NCBI GenBank assembly: GCA_945860285.1
Contig: CAMAQB010000001.1
Span: 1-64,000 of the forward strand
Reading direction: 5' to 3'
DNA from: Akkermansia muciniphila
Lineage (GTDB): Bacteria; Verrucomicrobiota; Verrucomicrobiia; Verrucomicrobiales; Akkermansiaceae
DNA: 64,000 nt
Shown here: positions 55,583 to 64,000 of the stretch, piece by piece
Numbering within the stretch: the first letter of the stretch is position 1
Layout of the letters: each line of letters starts with the position of its first letter
Translations under genes and position numbers: made by a program
Notes under the pieces: model-generated
Told to the model about the DNA's origin: nothing
The model's database searches: none
What the model saw: only the letters and a program-made list of their open reading frames with translations

Positions 55583-57091
55583 ATGAAATTTCCACTTGTC
55601 TCCCTCACCTTGGCGGCTGTTCACGGCCTGGCGATGGCCGACCCGGCCGCACTTGCTCCGTTGACGCCGATGTCTCCCGAAATCGCCAAAGCCGAGCGCG
55701 AGTATTTCAGTGTCACCGCCGTGCCCACTCCGGAGGGATCGCCGATGGATGTTTCCGGGTTGGAAATGCTGCCCGATGGCAAGCTGGCGGTGGCCAACCG
55801 CCGCGGCGAAATCTGGATGGTCGGCAATCCAGCCGATGCCGCGCCGCTCTGGCATCGCTGGGCGCATGGATTGCACGAGCCGATGGGAATTTCCTGGCGC
55901 GATGGCTGGCTCTGGGCGACCCAGCGACCCGAAGTCACCCGCATGAAAGACACCGATGGCGATGGCCGCGCGGATGTCTTTCAATGCGTCGGCGGAACCT
56001 GGGGCATCAATGGCGATTACCATGAATATGCCTTCGGCTCCCGACCGGACAAGGACGGCGCGATCTGGAACGTGCTCTGTCTGACGGAATCCGGCAGTGC
56101 CAAAAGCCTCTTCCGCGGCTGGGCGATCCGGGTATTTCCCGATGGCCGGTCCGAGCCGATCGCCTGTGGCATCCGCTCGCCCGGCGGCATCGGTTTTGCT
56201 CCGGATGGCGAATGTTTCTACACCGACAACCAAGGCCCGTGGAATGGCAGTTCTTCGCTGAAGCACCTGACCGTAGGCTCGTTCCAAGGACACTCGGTGA
56301 GCAACAATTCATTCGATATCGCCGCGAAAAAAGGGATATCAACGGGAGCGATGAAAAAAGCGCCCGCCGTGCCGAAGGACGGCAGCAGGATCGACATAGA
56401 ACGCAAAAACGTCGAGGAATACGTGCCGCCAGCGGTGATTTTTCCGCATGCGATTCTCGGTCAATCGCCGACCGGAATGTGTTATGATGCCAGCGGGAAA
56501 TTCGGCCCGTTCAAAGGCCAGATGATCGTCGCCGAGCAAACCTACTCGTTGCTGCAGCGGGTTTATCTGGAAAAGATCAACGGCGTCTGGCAGGGGGCGG
56601 CGTTTCATTTCATCAGCGGCTTTGGCAGCGGCAATATTGCGATGTTGATGACGGCCGACGGCGTGCTCTACACCGGCGGCAGCGATCGTGGATGGGGAGC
56701 CAGGGGCGGCAAGCCCTACGCGCTGGATCGGGTCGCTTTTACGGGGAAAATGCCGTTTGAAATCCACGAAATGCGCGCCAAGCCGGATGGTTTCGAACTC
56801 ACCTTCACGCAGCCGGTCGACCCCCAATCCGCCGGCAATCCGGCAAGTTACAATGCCAGCGCCTGGACGTACATTTTCCAGCTCGCCTACGGCAGTCCGG
56901 AAGTGGACAAGGTCATGCCCGCCATTGTATCCGCGACCGTCGGTGCCGATAAGAAATCCGTGCGACTCGTGCTCGACAAGTTGATCAAAGGCCATGTTCA
57001 CGCCATCAACGCCCCCGGTTTGCGCAGTGCGGAAGGCAAGCCGCTGTTGCATGCAACCGGCTACTATACGCTCAACGAGATCCCCCGGTAG
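55583..57091 (+). CDS. Propeller protein of the PVC dehydrogenase type without heme
   Basis: A 502-residue secreted beta-propeller, related to the N-terminal part of the 51437 protein. DVSGLEMLPDGKLAVANRRG, GEIWMVGNPADAAPLWHR, TDGDGRADVFQCVGGTWG and SPGGIGFAPDGECFYTDNQG are propeller blade motifs, with a Ca-type DTDGDG loop. SPTGMCYDASGKFGPFKGQM and NVEEYVPPAVIFPHAILGQS occur in this family. No CxxCH is present, so it probably relies on the neighbouring heme and copper proteins. A signal peptide (LVSLTLAAVHGLAMA) is visible. It ends the three-gene redox cluster. Substrate unknown. Confidence 0.85.
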   Translation: MKFPLVSLTLAAVHGLAMADPAALAPLTPMSPEIAKAEREYFSVTAVPTPEGSPMDVSGLEMLPDGKLAVANRRGEIWMVGNPADAAPLWHRWAHGLHEPMGISWRDGWLWATQRPEVTRMKDTDGDGRADVFQCVGGTWGINGDYHEYAFGSRPDKDGAIWNVLCLTESGSAKSLFRGWAIRVFPDGRSEPIACGIRSPGGIGFAPDGECFYTDNQGPWNGSSSLKHLTVGSFQGHSVSNNSFDIAAKKGISTGAMKKAPAVPKDGSRIDIERKNVEEYVPPAVIFPHAILGQSPTGMCYDASGKFGPFKGQMIVAEQTYSLLQRVYLEKINGVWQGAAFHFISGFGSGNIAMLMTADGVLYTGGSDRGWGARGGKPYALDRVAFTGKMPFEIHEMRAKPDGFELTFTQPVDPQSAGNPASYNASAWTYIFQLAYGSPEVDKVMPAIVSATVGADKKSVRLVLDKLIKGHVHAINAPGLRSAEGKPLLHATGYYTLNEIPR

Positions 57092-57512
57092 TTTGCCCAA
57101 AAGGCAAGGAACGCTCTCCGAGCGTTCCGGTGGGGGACGGCCACACATCACCCTAACGTAATCTACCTTCACCCCACGCTCTCGTTCGCCAACAACGCCG
57201 GTGAGTCAGGAAGATCCTTCATGAGCAAACAAACCTGCCCCCACCGGAACTTTCGGAGAAACTTCCCTGCCTGAAAAGCATCAAAAGGCAGGGAACGATC
57301 TCCGAGCGTTCCGGTGGGGGGATTCTGGTTCCTCATTGTCGCTCGCCGTGCTTTCAACTCATGTCATCGATAGCAAATATGGTGCGTGAGTCAGGTGAGG
57401 CTCGATGAAGGAAAATCCATTTCCTCATCGGGACGACAGTGACGGCTTTGTCAGTTTGGATCAATGCCGGGTTCTCGAAGTTTAGCTTCCTGTATTGGAT
57501 CAAGCGGCCCGT
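57092..57512. repeat. Gap with two palindromic-family repeats
   Basis: Two elements lie at about 57099-57160 and 57235-57325, with AAAAGGCA marks at 57099 and 57283 (184 bp apart). The conserved spacers CTCGTTCGCCAACAACGCC and GAGTCAGGAAGATCC are the same as in the 16-kb array. The first palindrome has only its right arm intact. The remainder to 57512 contains nothing that I can support. Confidence 0.8.
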
Positions 57513-58067
57513 TTATCCCGACGTTTTTTCGAGCAGATCATCATCCGACCACATTTTTTTATCGGGTCCGGCAGAGCGGATTTCCCACTGTTTTCCGCCG
57601 AGTGCGTGAAAATGCAGGGGAATTCCCCAGCGGTCGATCAGACGGTTTTTGGAATCGAGTGCGGATGACTTGTTAGAAATCCATGGTTCGGTTCCGGGCC
57701 GGTTGCCCCGCAAGGCGGCGCTCCATTCTTCATTCGCGGACAAGGGTCGGTCGCATGCCTGCTTGGAAATCAACAGGAAGCTGGCAACGGCTCGGGACAT
57801 CAAAATCAGGTCGTCCTGTGGCGGCGATGCTGGGTTGGCGTAGTTGAGCAACATGAGGTCGCCTGGCGCGGCGGCGCCTGGTCTTGTCGCAATGGGCAAG
57901 CTGATGCTGGATTCGGTGACAACGATGCCCGGCGGGATGATTTCCGTTTTGACCGGAGCGGGGTCGGGTGCGGTGCTTTTTTTGCGAAGCGACGGTGTCA
58001 GAATCACGAGCACGCATGCCGCGAAGACAATCAACACAAGACCTTTCAGAATCGACCGCTTTGTCAT
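57513..58067 (-). CDS. Small membrane-anchored protein with pseudopilin-like C-terminus
   Basis: A 184-residue protein. An N-terminal helix (ILKGLVLIVFAACVLVIL) anchors it. The C-terminal part contains LIDRWGIPLHFHALGGKQWE followed by RSAGPDKKMWSDDDL, which strongly recalls the C-terminal end of type II secretion pseudopilins (DPWGNPY...SAGPDGKxGTDDD). A true prepilin cleavage motif at the start is not apparent, so it may be a distant relative. It overlaps the DUF1501 stop as ATGA (58064-58067) and hence is co-translated with that gene. Role unknown; this small partner after DUF1501 is seen in other Verrucomicrobiota. Confidence 0.7.
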   Translation of the reverse strand: MTKRSILKGLVLIVFAACVLVILTPSLRKKSTAPDPAPVKTEIIPPGIVVTESSISLPIATRPGAAAPGDLMLLNYANPASPPQDDLILMSRAVASFLLISKQACDRPLSANEEWSAALRGNRPGTEPWISNKSSALDSKNRLIDRWGIPLHFHALGGKQWEIRSAGPDKKMWSDDDLLEKTSG

Positions 58068-59524
58068 GGTTTGATGAAGCCGAGCGGTGCGGGAGAGGTG
58101 AGCGGATTCCAGAAATGGGCGATGTTCGGCAGCACGGCGGTCATTTGATTGTTCGAAACACCAAACCAGCGCAGCATCTCCGCGAAGTACACGTCCGTCG
58201 ATGTGCTTGGCAGCAGGCGTCCGCCGTAGCCCACGTCATCGTTGCTATTTAGCGCGAGATCGGGAAAGGTGCCGAAGATTTTTCCGCCATCGATCGGGCC
58301 GCCCATCAGGAAGGCATTGCCACCCCAAGCATGGTCGGTGCCCCGGCCGTTGGATCGCAGGGTGCGCCCGAAATCGGACGCGGTGAAAGTGATGACGTCA
58401 TTGCTCAAGCCCAGTTCCTCCAATCCGCGCTGGAACGCGGTGAGGGCGGCATCGACATCGAGAAGTTGATTGGCCTGCGGGTTGAGCAGATCGGAGTGCA
58501 TGTCCCATCCGCCCCAATTGATGAAGAAGCTTTGCCGGCGCAGTCCGAGTGCGGAGCGGATCTTGATCGCCTTGAGCACGGCGCGGAAGGTTGTGGCCAG
58601 GTAATTGTTGTTAGGGAAATAAGCATCCGCCGCACCCAAATCCGCATCGGGTGAATCAAACTTCGCCTGAAACAGCAGCTGCGCGTCGTCGCTTTGTTTC
58701 GTGAGGTTGGCAAAACCTTGCGAAAGCAGATTGGCGTAACTTTGCTGCAGGGTGCTGCGGAATGCCTGGTTCTTGAGCATGTTGGGCGCGTTGTAGCTGT
58801 CGAAGCTGAGAGAGCCATCGGGTGTGATGACAAACTGGGTTGTTTCTTTGCCGACCTGGAACGTATTGTTTCCGGCAAGCGAAATGCTCATCGAGGTGGC
58901 ATTCGCATTGTAGGTGGAACTGATGATGTCCGCACATCGGCCCGCCCAGCCGGTCAGTTCAAGCATGCCTTGGGGAACGGCAGTCTGCCATTGTTCGGTT
59001 TGATCGCTGTGCGAAAACAAGGCGCGCGGGATTGGCAGCGCCGCGTTTTGCCCGTTTTCCCATGCTAGATACTGGGCTTTGGTGATCGGCTGCACCAGAG
59101 TTCCGATATTGGTGACTGCGGCGAGGCGTTTTTTTCCGTCGAAATAGGGTCCGGTTCCTGTCGCCATTTGATGCATCCCTGTCATCGAAGGATGAAATGC
59201 AAAGTCGGACGAGTTGCCCGTCAGCCGGAGCAGTGTGTTCCGGTCCAGCGCCAGTCCTCCGTCGGTACCGGGTGCTCCGCGCGTCACCGCGTAAGTGTTG
59301 TATCGTGATTGCTCCCAGGGCACCAGCATTTGGAATGAGTCGATGCCGCCACTCAGGAACAGGCAAACCAGGGCCTTGCTGTCGCCGCCGCCACCTAGGT
59401 CATCGGCTGCGGCGCTGTTTGCCAGTTTCAGGTTGAGCAGGGTGTTCAGAATCGCGGAGGAACTCACCGCGGCACAGTTGAACTGACGGAGGAACTTGCG
59501 TCGGGAAATGGGATGTTGAATCAT
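58064..59524 (-). CDS. DUF1501 domain protein (sulfatase-like fold), Tat-exported
   Basis: A 486-residue protein. ISRRKFLRQFNCAAVSSSAI is a twin-arginine signal. The main body matches DUF1501: ALVCLFLSGGIDSFQMLVP at the start, FHPSMTGMHQMATG, FTASDFGRTLRSNGRGTDHA and AWGGNAFLMGGPIDGGKIFG near the end. DUF1501 resembles alkaline-phosphatase/sulfatase enzymes and is nearly always paired with DUF1800. The start ATG 59524 lies 13 bp after the stop of the DUF1800 gene. Biochemical function is not established for the family. The frame runs back to 59584 but the Tat signal fixes 59524. Confidence 0.9.
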   Translation of the reverse strand: MIQHPISRRKFLRQFNCAAVSSSAILNTLLNLKLANSAAADDLGGGGDSKALVCLFLSGGIDSFQMLVPWEQSRYNTYAVTRGAPGTDGGLALDRNTLLRLTGNSSDFAFHPSMTGMHQMATGTGPYFDGKKRLAAVTNIGTLVQPITKAQYLAWENGQNAALPIPRALFSHSDQTEQWQTAVPQGMLELTGWAGRCADIISSTYNANATSMSISLAGNNTFQVGKETTQFVITPDGSLSFDSYNAPNMLKNQAFRSTLQQSYANLLSQGFANLTKQSDDAQLLFQAKFDSPDADLGAADAYFPNNNYLATTFRAVLKAIKIRSALGLRRQSFFINWGGWDMHSDLLNPQANQLLDVDAALTAFQRGLEELGLSNDVITFTASDFGRTLRSNGRGTDHAWGGNAFLMGGPIDGGKIFGTFPDLALNSNDDVGYGGRLLPSTSTDVYFAEMLRWFGVSNNQMTAVLPNIAHFWNPLTSPAPLGFIKP

Positions 59525-59537
59525 GATGTCGATGGGT

Positions 59538-62500
59538 TCAGCGTTGTACGGCACCGTCGGGACAAACCGAGGCAAGAAAAACAAGGAGTTGCACCCGTTG
59601 GAGCGGGTCTCCCGCAGGTGTTTGGGAAAGCATGTTGACGATTGTGGCTCGCGTGGCCGCGCTCATCATTCCACCGCAGAGCAGCAGATTGGCGCGATCA
59701 ATCAGCAGCGGCGTATCGCCCGCGACCTCTAACAAGTCACGGTAATCAGGGTTGAAGGAGTAGCTTTCGTAAAGGCGGAGTCCGGAAATCGAATTGTTCC
59801 ACAATTGGTTGACGAATGCGATGCTGGTGTAACTGTTGGTGATTTGAAATGTGGGTGCGGCGAGTTGATTGTCCGTTAGCAGACCCGGTGACCGGTAATC
59901 CGGACGATAGAAATTGAAAACGCTGGGAGCGTAACCAGGTGACTGAAGCGCGCTATCATAAAAATCCCCATAGTCCCACCAGTGAACCGCGGCAAAGCGA
60001 TCAAGCCGGCCGACCCGTGCCAGCGACATGGCGCGCTGCACGGGATCCTTGAGGCGGCCGAACGAAGGCGAGCCATACGACCATCGGACATCGCGCGCCT
60101 CGACGTCCAGCAAAATGGCGCGAACCACCGCCGCGAGATCGCCCTTTTTGCCCGTGCCATTGTTGGCGAACACCGCCGCGACCCTGCCCACGTAAGCCGG
60201 GCTCGGGTTGCCGGTGACGAGAAATTGGATCAGTTGTTGGCTGACAAACGGTGCGGTGTTCGCATGCAAGAACAAATAATCGAGAGCGTCATCGACATCG
60301 CGAAGTCCATTGGCGCTGCTCGCCGGGCGTTGCGGAATCACAAGTCCGCCCAGCATGGATTTGGCTCCGAAATCGTGCTTCTCCGCCCACATGTTCATGG
60401 GTGCCGCCATTTGGCTGTCTTCATAACCTCCCGATGCCCAATGCTGTCCTGGAAACCAGAATCCCGTGAACACCCGCGCCATTTCTGTGATGTCGCTGTT
60501 GTCATAGGTCGGGATGAAATTTCCTGAACCATCCCTTTTTCTGGTGCCGTCCGGGTTGAGCTGCCAGAGGCCGATTGTGAAGAGCTGCATCACCTCCCGT
60601 GCATAGTTTTCATCGGGAAACTGATTGATTTCAGGTCGGGCTTTCTGATTTCCCACATGGCTCAGGTATCTTCCCATCGCCGGATGCACGGTTACTTCGC
60701 CAAGGATGTCCCGGTAGTTGCCAAACGCATGGCGCAGGAAAATGTCGTAATAGTCCGACATCGCCAGCGGACGATCCGCCAGTCCGGGATCGCGGCGCGA
60801 TGTGACAAGAATCTGGCTGAGTGCGAAGGCCACACGCTGGCGCAGTTGGTCTTTTCCGCGGATCGCTCCCCTGGCGAATGCCGAAGTTACATTGTTGCCT
60901 CTCACATCCTGATCGCCGTGGTCGTAACTCAGATCCAAACGCGGGCCGCGCAAATCCCGGTACATCGATTCGATCATCGGCCTTTGATAACTGGCTGGCT
61001 GGTTGGCAATCTGATCATCGATCCATCCCGCAAAGCCGAGTGTTTGCACCCGGTCCAGTTCTTCCATGGTCGCACCAAAGCTCGCCTGCTGGAGAAATCG
61101 CGCGGCCTGTTCGCGGGATACGTGAGCGGCGGGCCCCCCGGGCAGTGCATTCCGGAATCGGTTGGCGAAAGATGCATAGTCGCCAGATACACTTCCGTTC
61201 ACATTGCCTTCGTCATCCATTACGAGCGAACTCGCGCGTGTGCTGTCCTGTTGGTAAGGGTCGCTGGCGGCGAAGACTTCATCCCAGTCCGCGACACCAT
61301 CGCCGTCGGAATCGCGATCCTTGGTTTCCACACTGAAGAACGCCTTGGGTGTGGAGGAATATTGACCGATAACACGTGCAGTTTCATTGGTGTTCACGTT
61401 GGTGAAGGGAAGCGAGAGCCATTGCCAGGCGGTTAGGTTGGCGGAGCGATAGACGCGCTGGCGTTTCCAATCCATTTTGGTCCAGGAAAGCAACGCATCG
61501 TTGCCTTGCCGCTGCAAGGACAGCGCGACACGCGATTTGGCATCGTACGGATTCGTTCCCCATGCCGCTTCGGTGGAGTTGGTGGCGCCGTCCCCATCGT
61601 TGTCCGCTGTTGGCGATAGAGCCGCCACATGGTAGCGGGCTTCCCATGCGTCGGACAGGCCGTTTTGATTGAAGTCGGTTCCCTGCACGGCGGTTCCGCT
61701 CGCAAAGGGCGGCCGCAAATCGGCAAGCAGCGGATTGGAACCCTCCTGACGCTCCACGCGGTCGTCGACACCATCGCCGTCCGAATCCGTGGCGCGGGGG
61801 TTGCAGCCGGCCAGGTATTCGTCGCGGTTCTTCAAGCCATCACCATCGGCATCCTGGGTGGCATCGACCGCGGAATTTTTGTTGAATTCATGGGCATCCT
61901 CCCAGTTGTTAGGCATGCCGTCGTTGTCGGTGTCGGCAAAGTTCGCGAATGCCGGGAGTGTCTCCAACGAAGTCGGGGTGATGTAGGCGCGGAAGCCCTC
62001 GTGGACATCGATGGTGGGAATGTTCGGAGTGTATTCCCGATCCTGCCAAGCGGCCGTACCGTTGTCGACGGCGGGTCCTGCGGTGGACTGGCTCACCAGC
62101 CGGGAGACAACGGTGGCATTGCGGGTGATGTTGAAAATTTCAAAATTGACCGACCACACATTCCCGGCTCCACGGGTGGCGAGCATGCGGAAGCGAAGTT
62201 TGTCCGAGATGTCCGCCGATCCACAGCCGCTGAAACCGAGTGCTGATTTCAAATCGACCTGAGGCGTTCCAAAATCGGCAAGGTAAATATTGCTGCCTGG
62301 TTCACTCGAACCGCTGAAGGCTTCATTGGCGAATGATTCGAATCGATAGGTAACAATGCCGCCCTCCGCAAGCAAGCGCATGTCGAGGCTCCGCTGCGAA
62401 CCGACCTGGGGATTGCCGACAGGCGTTTTGGTGTTGCCGACAAAAAAGGCCACTAGCGTGTCGCCGTAATATCCATCGCGACCACCGGCGGCACCGCTGC

Positions 62501-64000
62501 CGTGATCCCAGACCAACTGAACGGGTTCGATTTTCCATTCCCACTTGGCGGGCGAGTCGGTGAAAGAAGGAGTCCAGCCAGTGAAACCCGCGCCGCCGGA
62601 TGGGTTGACTGCCGGGCCCATGCCCAGGGATTTTTCCTGTTTATCAGACAAGCCATCACCGTCGCTGTCAATGAGATTGGGATTGCTCGGCAACGCAGCA
62701 GTGACTTCCGCATAGTCACTCAAACCATCCCCGTCGCTGTCAATCTTCAGGGAATTTGCCGCCAACTCCTGATTGTCCGCCAAGCCGTCGCCATCGGTGT
62801 CCGCTTTTTTCGGATCAGAGCCACGCTGGAATTCTTCGAAGTTGGTCAAGCCATCGCTATCGGGGTCTGTCGCCGCAGTATCAGGTCCCGCGGGCTCCAG
62901 GCCGTATTGCATTTCATACCAATCGGGAATCCCCGATGCATCGCTGTCCAGATTCGAGTCCACGATTTGCAGCGCGTGCAGGCCGACGGAATATCCATCA
63001 ATGCTGTTGACATGAATGGTCAGCGATGACCCCGTGCGGTTTGCATAGTGGGCGAAATTTGCGTAGGGAAAGAGAACGGCGGGCGAGAAAGCCGGGATTT
63101 CAATCCACTCCTGCTGGGGGGGCGTGGTCGTTGTCGCAAATGTTTTCAAGGTTTCCGGCTCATCGTTGAGCGTCACCGATGCCTGCTGACCATCATAATC
63201 TCCACCAACATAGGCAAAGACATGGTAGTTGGCAAAAGGGATGCCCTGAACTGTCAGCGACAGGCTTTGCTCATAACTCGCGCGAATGTAGCCGTTCATC
63301 AATTTTTGATCGGCGCTCCCATTGCTGAAGGTGTAGCCGATGTCATTGGAAGACCACTGCACGGTCATGGCTGGCAGGGGCTGTCCGTCGGATCGCGACA
63401 GCACACCTGCTAAAGGAGATCCGACCAGCGCCGTGTTTCCGGTCGAACGATCATAGTTGCGGAGGGGAATGGTGTTATTCCAGCGGATTTGTGGCACCAC
63501 CCCGGCCGGGGCGAACCAGGGCACCGAGCCGCTGGGATCGGAGGAACTGACAAAATTGAGGCCGATGGCTCCCGCAAATGACGTGGGGACGCTGGACGAA
63601 GAACTTGGATTGGAGCCGACGCGCTTTTCCCACGCATCGGGAGCACCGTCGCCGTCTGTATCGATCATGAGCGGTGAAGAAAAAGGTGCTTTTGTAATTT
63701 CGTCCTGATCCTGAAGTCCGTCGCCGTCAGTGTCAAAGAGGTTGGGGTTGCTCCCCGCCGCCAACTCTGCCGCATCAGACACCCCGTCGCCATCGGTGTC
63801 GCGACGGTGGGGGTCGCTGGACATGACCCCGCCGTGGTATTCCAGCAACGCGGTGAGTGTGTCGCCATCCTCATCCAACTGGGCATCGGCAGGATTGGTG
63901 TCGCTGAGATGATTGTCATTTTCCCACCAACGCGGAAGTCCATCGCCATCGCCGTCGGCCATGCCGTCGGCATCCACCTCCATTTTGACAAAATCAAACT
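59538..64000 (-). CDS. DUF1800 protein with thrombospondin-type-3 repeats (5' end outside window)
   Basis: At least 1487 codons, with the frame open to the right edge, so the start and any signal peptide are outside. The visible N-terminal two-thirds are crowded with calcium-type repeats (DGDGDGLPRWWENDNHLS, DTDGDGVSDAAELAAGSN, DSDGDGLSDYAEVTAALP) interrupted by beta-sandwich segments. The last 500 residues are the DUF1800 domain: EQAARFLQQASFGATMEELD, DQLRQRVAFALSQILVTSRR, FPDENYAREVMQLFTIGLW and TEMARVFTGFWFPG. DUF1800 is found only with DUF1501 partners in most genomes; function unknown. The gene is followed by DUF1501 and the pseudopilin-like gene. Confidence 0.9.
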   Translation of the reverse strand, partial: FDFVKMEVDADGMADGDGDGLPRWWENDNHLSDTNPADAQLDEDGDTLTALLEYHGGVMSSDPHRRDTDGDGVSDAAELAAGSNPNLFDTDGDGLQDQDEITKAPFSSPLMIDTDGDGAPDAWEKRVGSNPSSSSSVPTSFAGAIGLNFVSSSDPSGSVPWFAPAGVVPQIRWNNTIPLRNYDRSTGNTALVGSPLAGVLSRSDGQPLPAMTVQWSSNDIGYTFSNGSADQKLMNGYIRASYEQSLSLTVQGIPFANYHVFAYVGGDYDGQQASVTLNDEPETLKTFATTTTPPQQEWIEIPAFSPAVLFPYANFAHYANRTGSSLTIHVNSIDGYSVGLHALQIVDSNLDSDASGIPDWYEMQYGLEPAGPDTAATDPDSDGLTNFEEFQRGSDPKKADTDGDGLADNQELAANSLKIDSDGDGLSDYAEVTAALPSNPNLIDSDGDGLSDKQEKSLGMGPAVNPSGGAGFTGWTPSFTDSPAKWEWKIEPVQLVWDHGSGAAGGRDGYYGDTLVAFFVGNTKTPVGNPQVGSQRSLDMRLLAEGGIVTYRFESFANEAFSGSSEPGSNIYLADFGTPQVDLKSALGFSGCGSADISDKLRFRMLATRGAGNVWSVNFEIFNITRNATVVSRLVSQSTAGPAVDNGTAAWQDREYTPNIPTIDVHEGFRAYITPTSLETLPAFANFADTDNDGMPNNWEDAHEFNKNSAVDATQDADGDGLKNRDEYLAGCNPRATDSDGDGVDDRVERQEGSNPLLADLRPPFASGTAVQGTDFNQNGLSDAWEARYHVAALSPTADNDGDGATNSTEAAWGTNPYDAKSRVALSLQRQGNDALLSWTKMDWKRQRVYRSANLTAWQWLSLPFTNVNTNETARVIGQYSSTPKAFFSVETKDRDSDGDGVADWDEVFAASDPYQQDSTRASSLVMDDEGNVNGSVSGDYASFANRFRNALPGGPAAHVSREQAARFLQQASFGATMEELDRVQTLGFAGWIDDQIANQPASYQRPMIESMYRDLRGPRLDLSYDHGDQDVRGNNVTSAFARGAIRGKDQLRQRVAFALSQILVTSRRDPGLADRPLAMSDYYDIFLRHAFGNYRDILGEVTVHPAMGRYLSHVGNQKARPEINQFPDENYAREVMQLFTIGLWQLNPDGTRKRDGSGNFIPTYDNSDITEMARVFTGFWFPGQHWASGGYEDSQMAAPMNMWAEKHDFGAKSMLGGLVIPQRPASSANGLRDVDDALDYLFLHANTAPFVSQQLIQFLVTGNPSPAYVGRVAAVFANNGTGKKGDLAAVVRAILLDVEARDVRWSYGSPSFGRLKDPVQRAMSLARVGRLDRFAAVHWWDYGDFYDSALQSPGYAPSVFNFYRPDYRSPGLLTDNQLAAPTFQITNSYTSIAFVNQLWNNSISGLRLYESYSFNPDYRDLLEVAGDTPLLIDRANLLLCGGMMSAATRATIVNMLSQTPAGDPLQRVQLLVFLASVCPDGAVQR

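Overview
The window looks like a chromosomal segment of a free-living member of the Verrucomicrobiota (class Verrucomicrobiae). The basis is family content rather than a marker gene: PVC-type CxxCH heme proteins, two giant autotransporter-associated beta-strand repeat proteins, a DUF1800/DUF1501 pair, a MoxR-DUF58-BatA-VWA-DUF4175-like operon, Tat-type Gfo/Idh/MocA oxidoreductases, ThuA, and a PEP-CTERM protein. The DNA is GC-rich apart from one AT-rich patch near 50.1-51.3 kb. I saw no rRNA, tRNA, CRISPR array, transposase or prophage.

Layout. 1-7 kb is mostly housekeeping: the 5' part of recG (leaving the window on the left), a VOC/glyoxalase-like gene, prfB with its programmed +1 frameshift, a Tat-type oxidoreductase, a sodium/solute symporter, then thyA-folA. 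7-9.6 kb holds an ADP-ribosylglycohydrolase-family gene and a repeat-rich membrane-anchored protein. 9.6-13.6 kb is a compact minus-strand operon: photolyase-like FAD protein, DUF4174 protein, FAD oxidoreductase, DUF2256 zinc-ribbon-like protein, small membrane protein and SRPBCC protein. The first five genes are joined by four ATGA stop/start overlaps. 13.8-22 kb holds an ice-binding-like PEP-CTERM protein, an S1/P1 nuclease and the first giant beta-strand protein, separated by arrays of a palindromic intergenic repeat. 22-36 kb holds a beta-CASP metallo-hydrolase and a six-gene operon (MoxR ATPase, DUF58, PA14-containing BatA-like protein, VWA protein, DUF4175-like coiled-coil/collagen-like protein, squalene-cyclase-like repeat protein) that probably forms an envelope stress or metal-chelatase-like assembly. 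36-37 kb has a BrnT/BrnA toxin-antitoxin pair and a decayed surface-protein remnant. 37-41.6 kb is the second giant beta-strand protein.

42-47 kb carries DUF2809 and unknown secreted genes, then Gfo/Idh/MocA, ThuA and SGNH hydrolase genes that plausibly act on modified sugars or esters. 47-51.3 kb is a three-gene translationally coupled unit: a secreted protein, a long thrombospondin-type-3-repeat protein ending in a transglutaminase/papain-like Cys-His-Asp domain, and an AT-rich secreted partner. This unit is the best candidate for an undescribed system. 51.4-57.1 kb is a periplasmic redox-type cluster: propeller-cytochrome c, plastocyanin-PA14, and a second propeller. 57.5-64 kb is a minus-strand group of DUF1800 (with Ca-binding-type repeats, 5' end outside the window), DUF1501 and a small pseudopilin-like protein.

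Two structural themes recur. Ten adjacent gene pairs overlap by exactly ATGA, while obvious Shine-Dalgarno sites are scarce. Non-coding gaps repeatedly contain one palindromic repeat family, often with a 182-184 bp period. All family assignments come from reading motifs in the translations; no database search was run.
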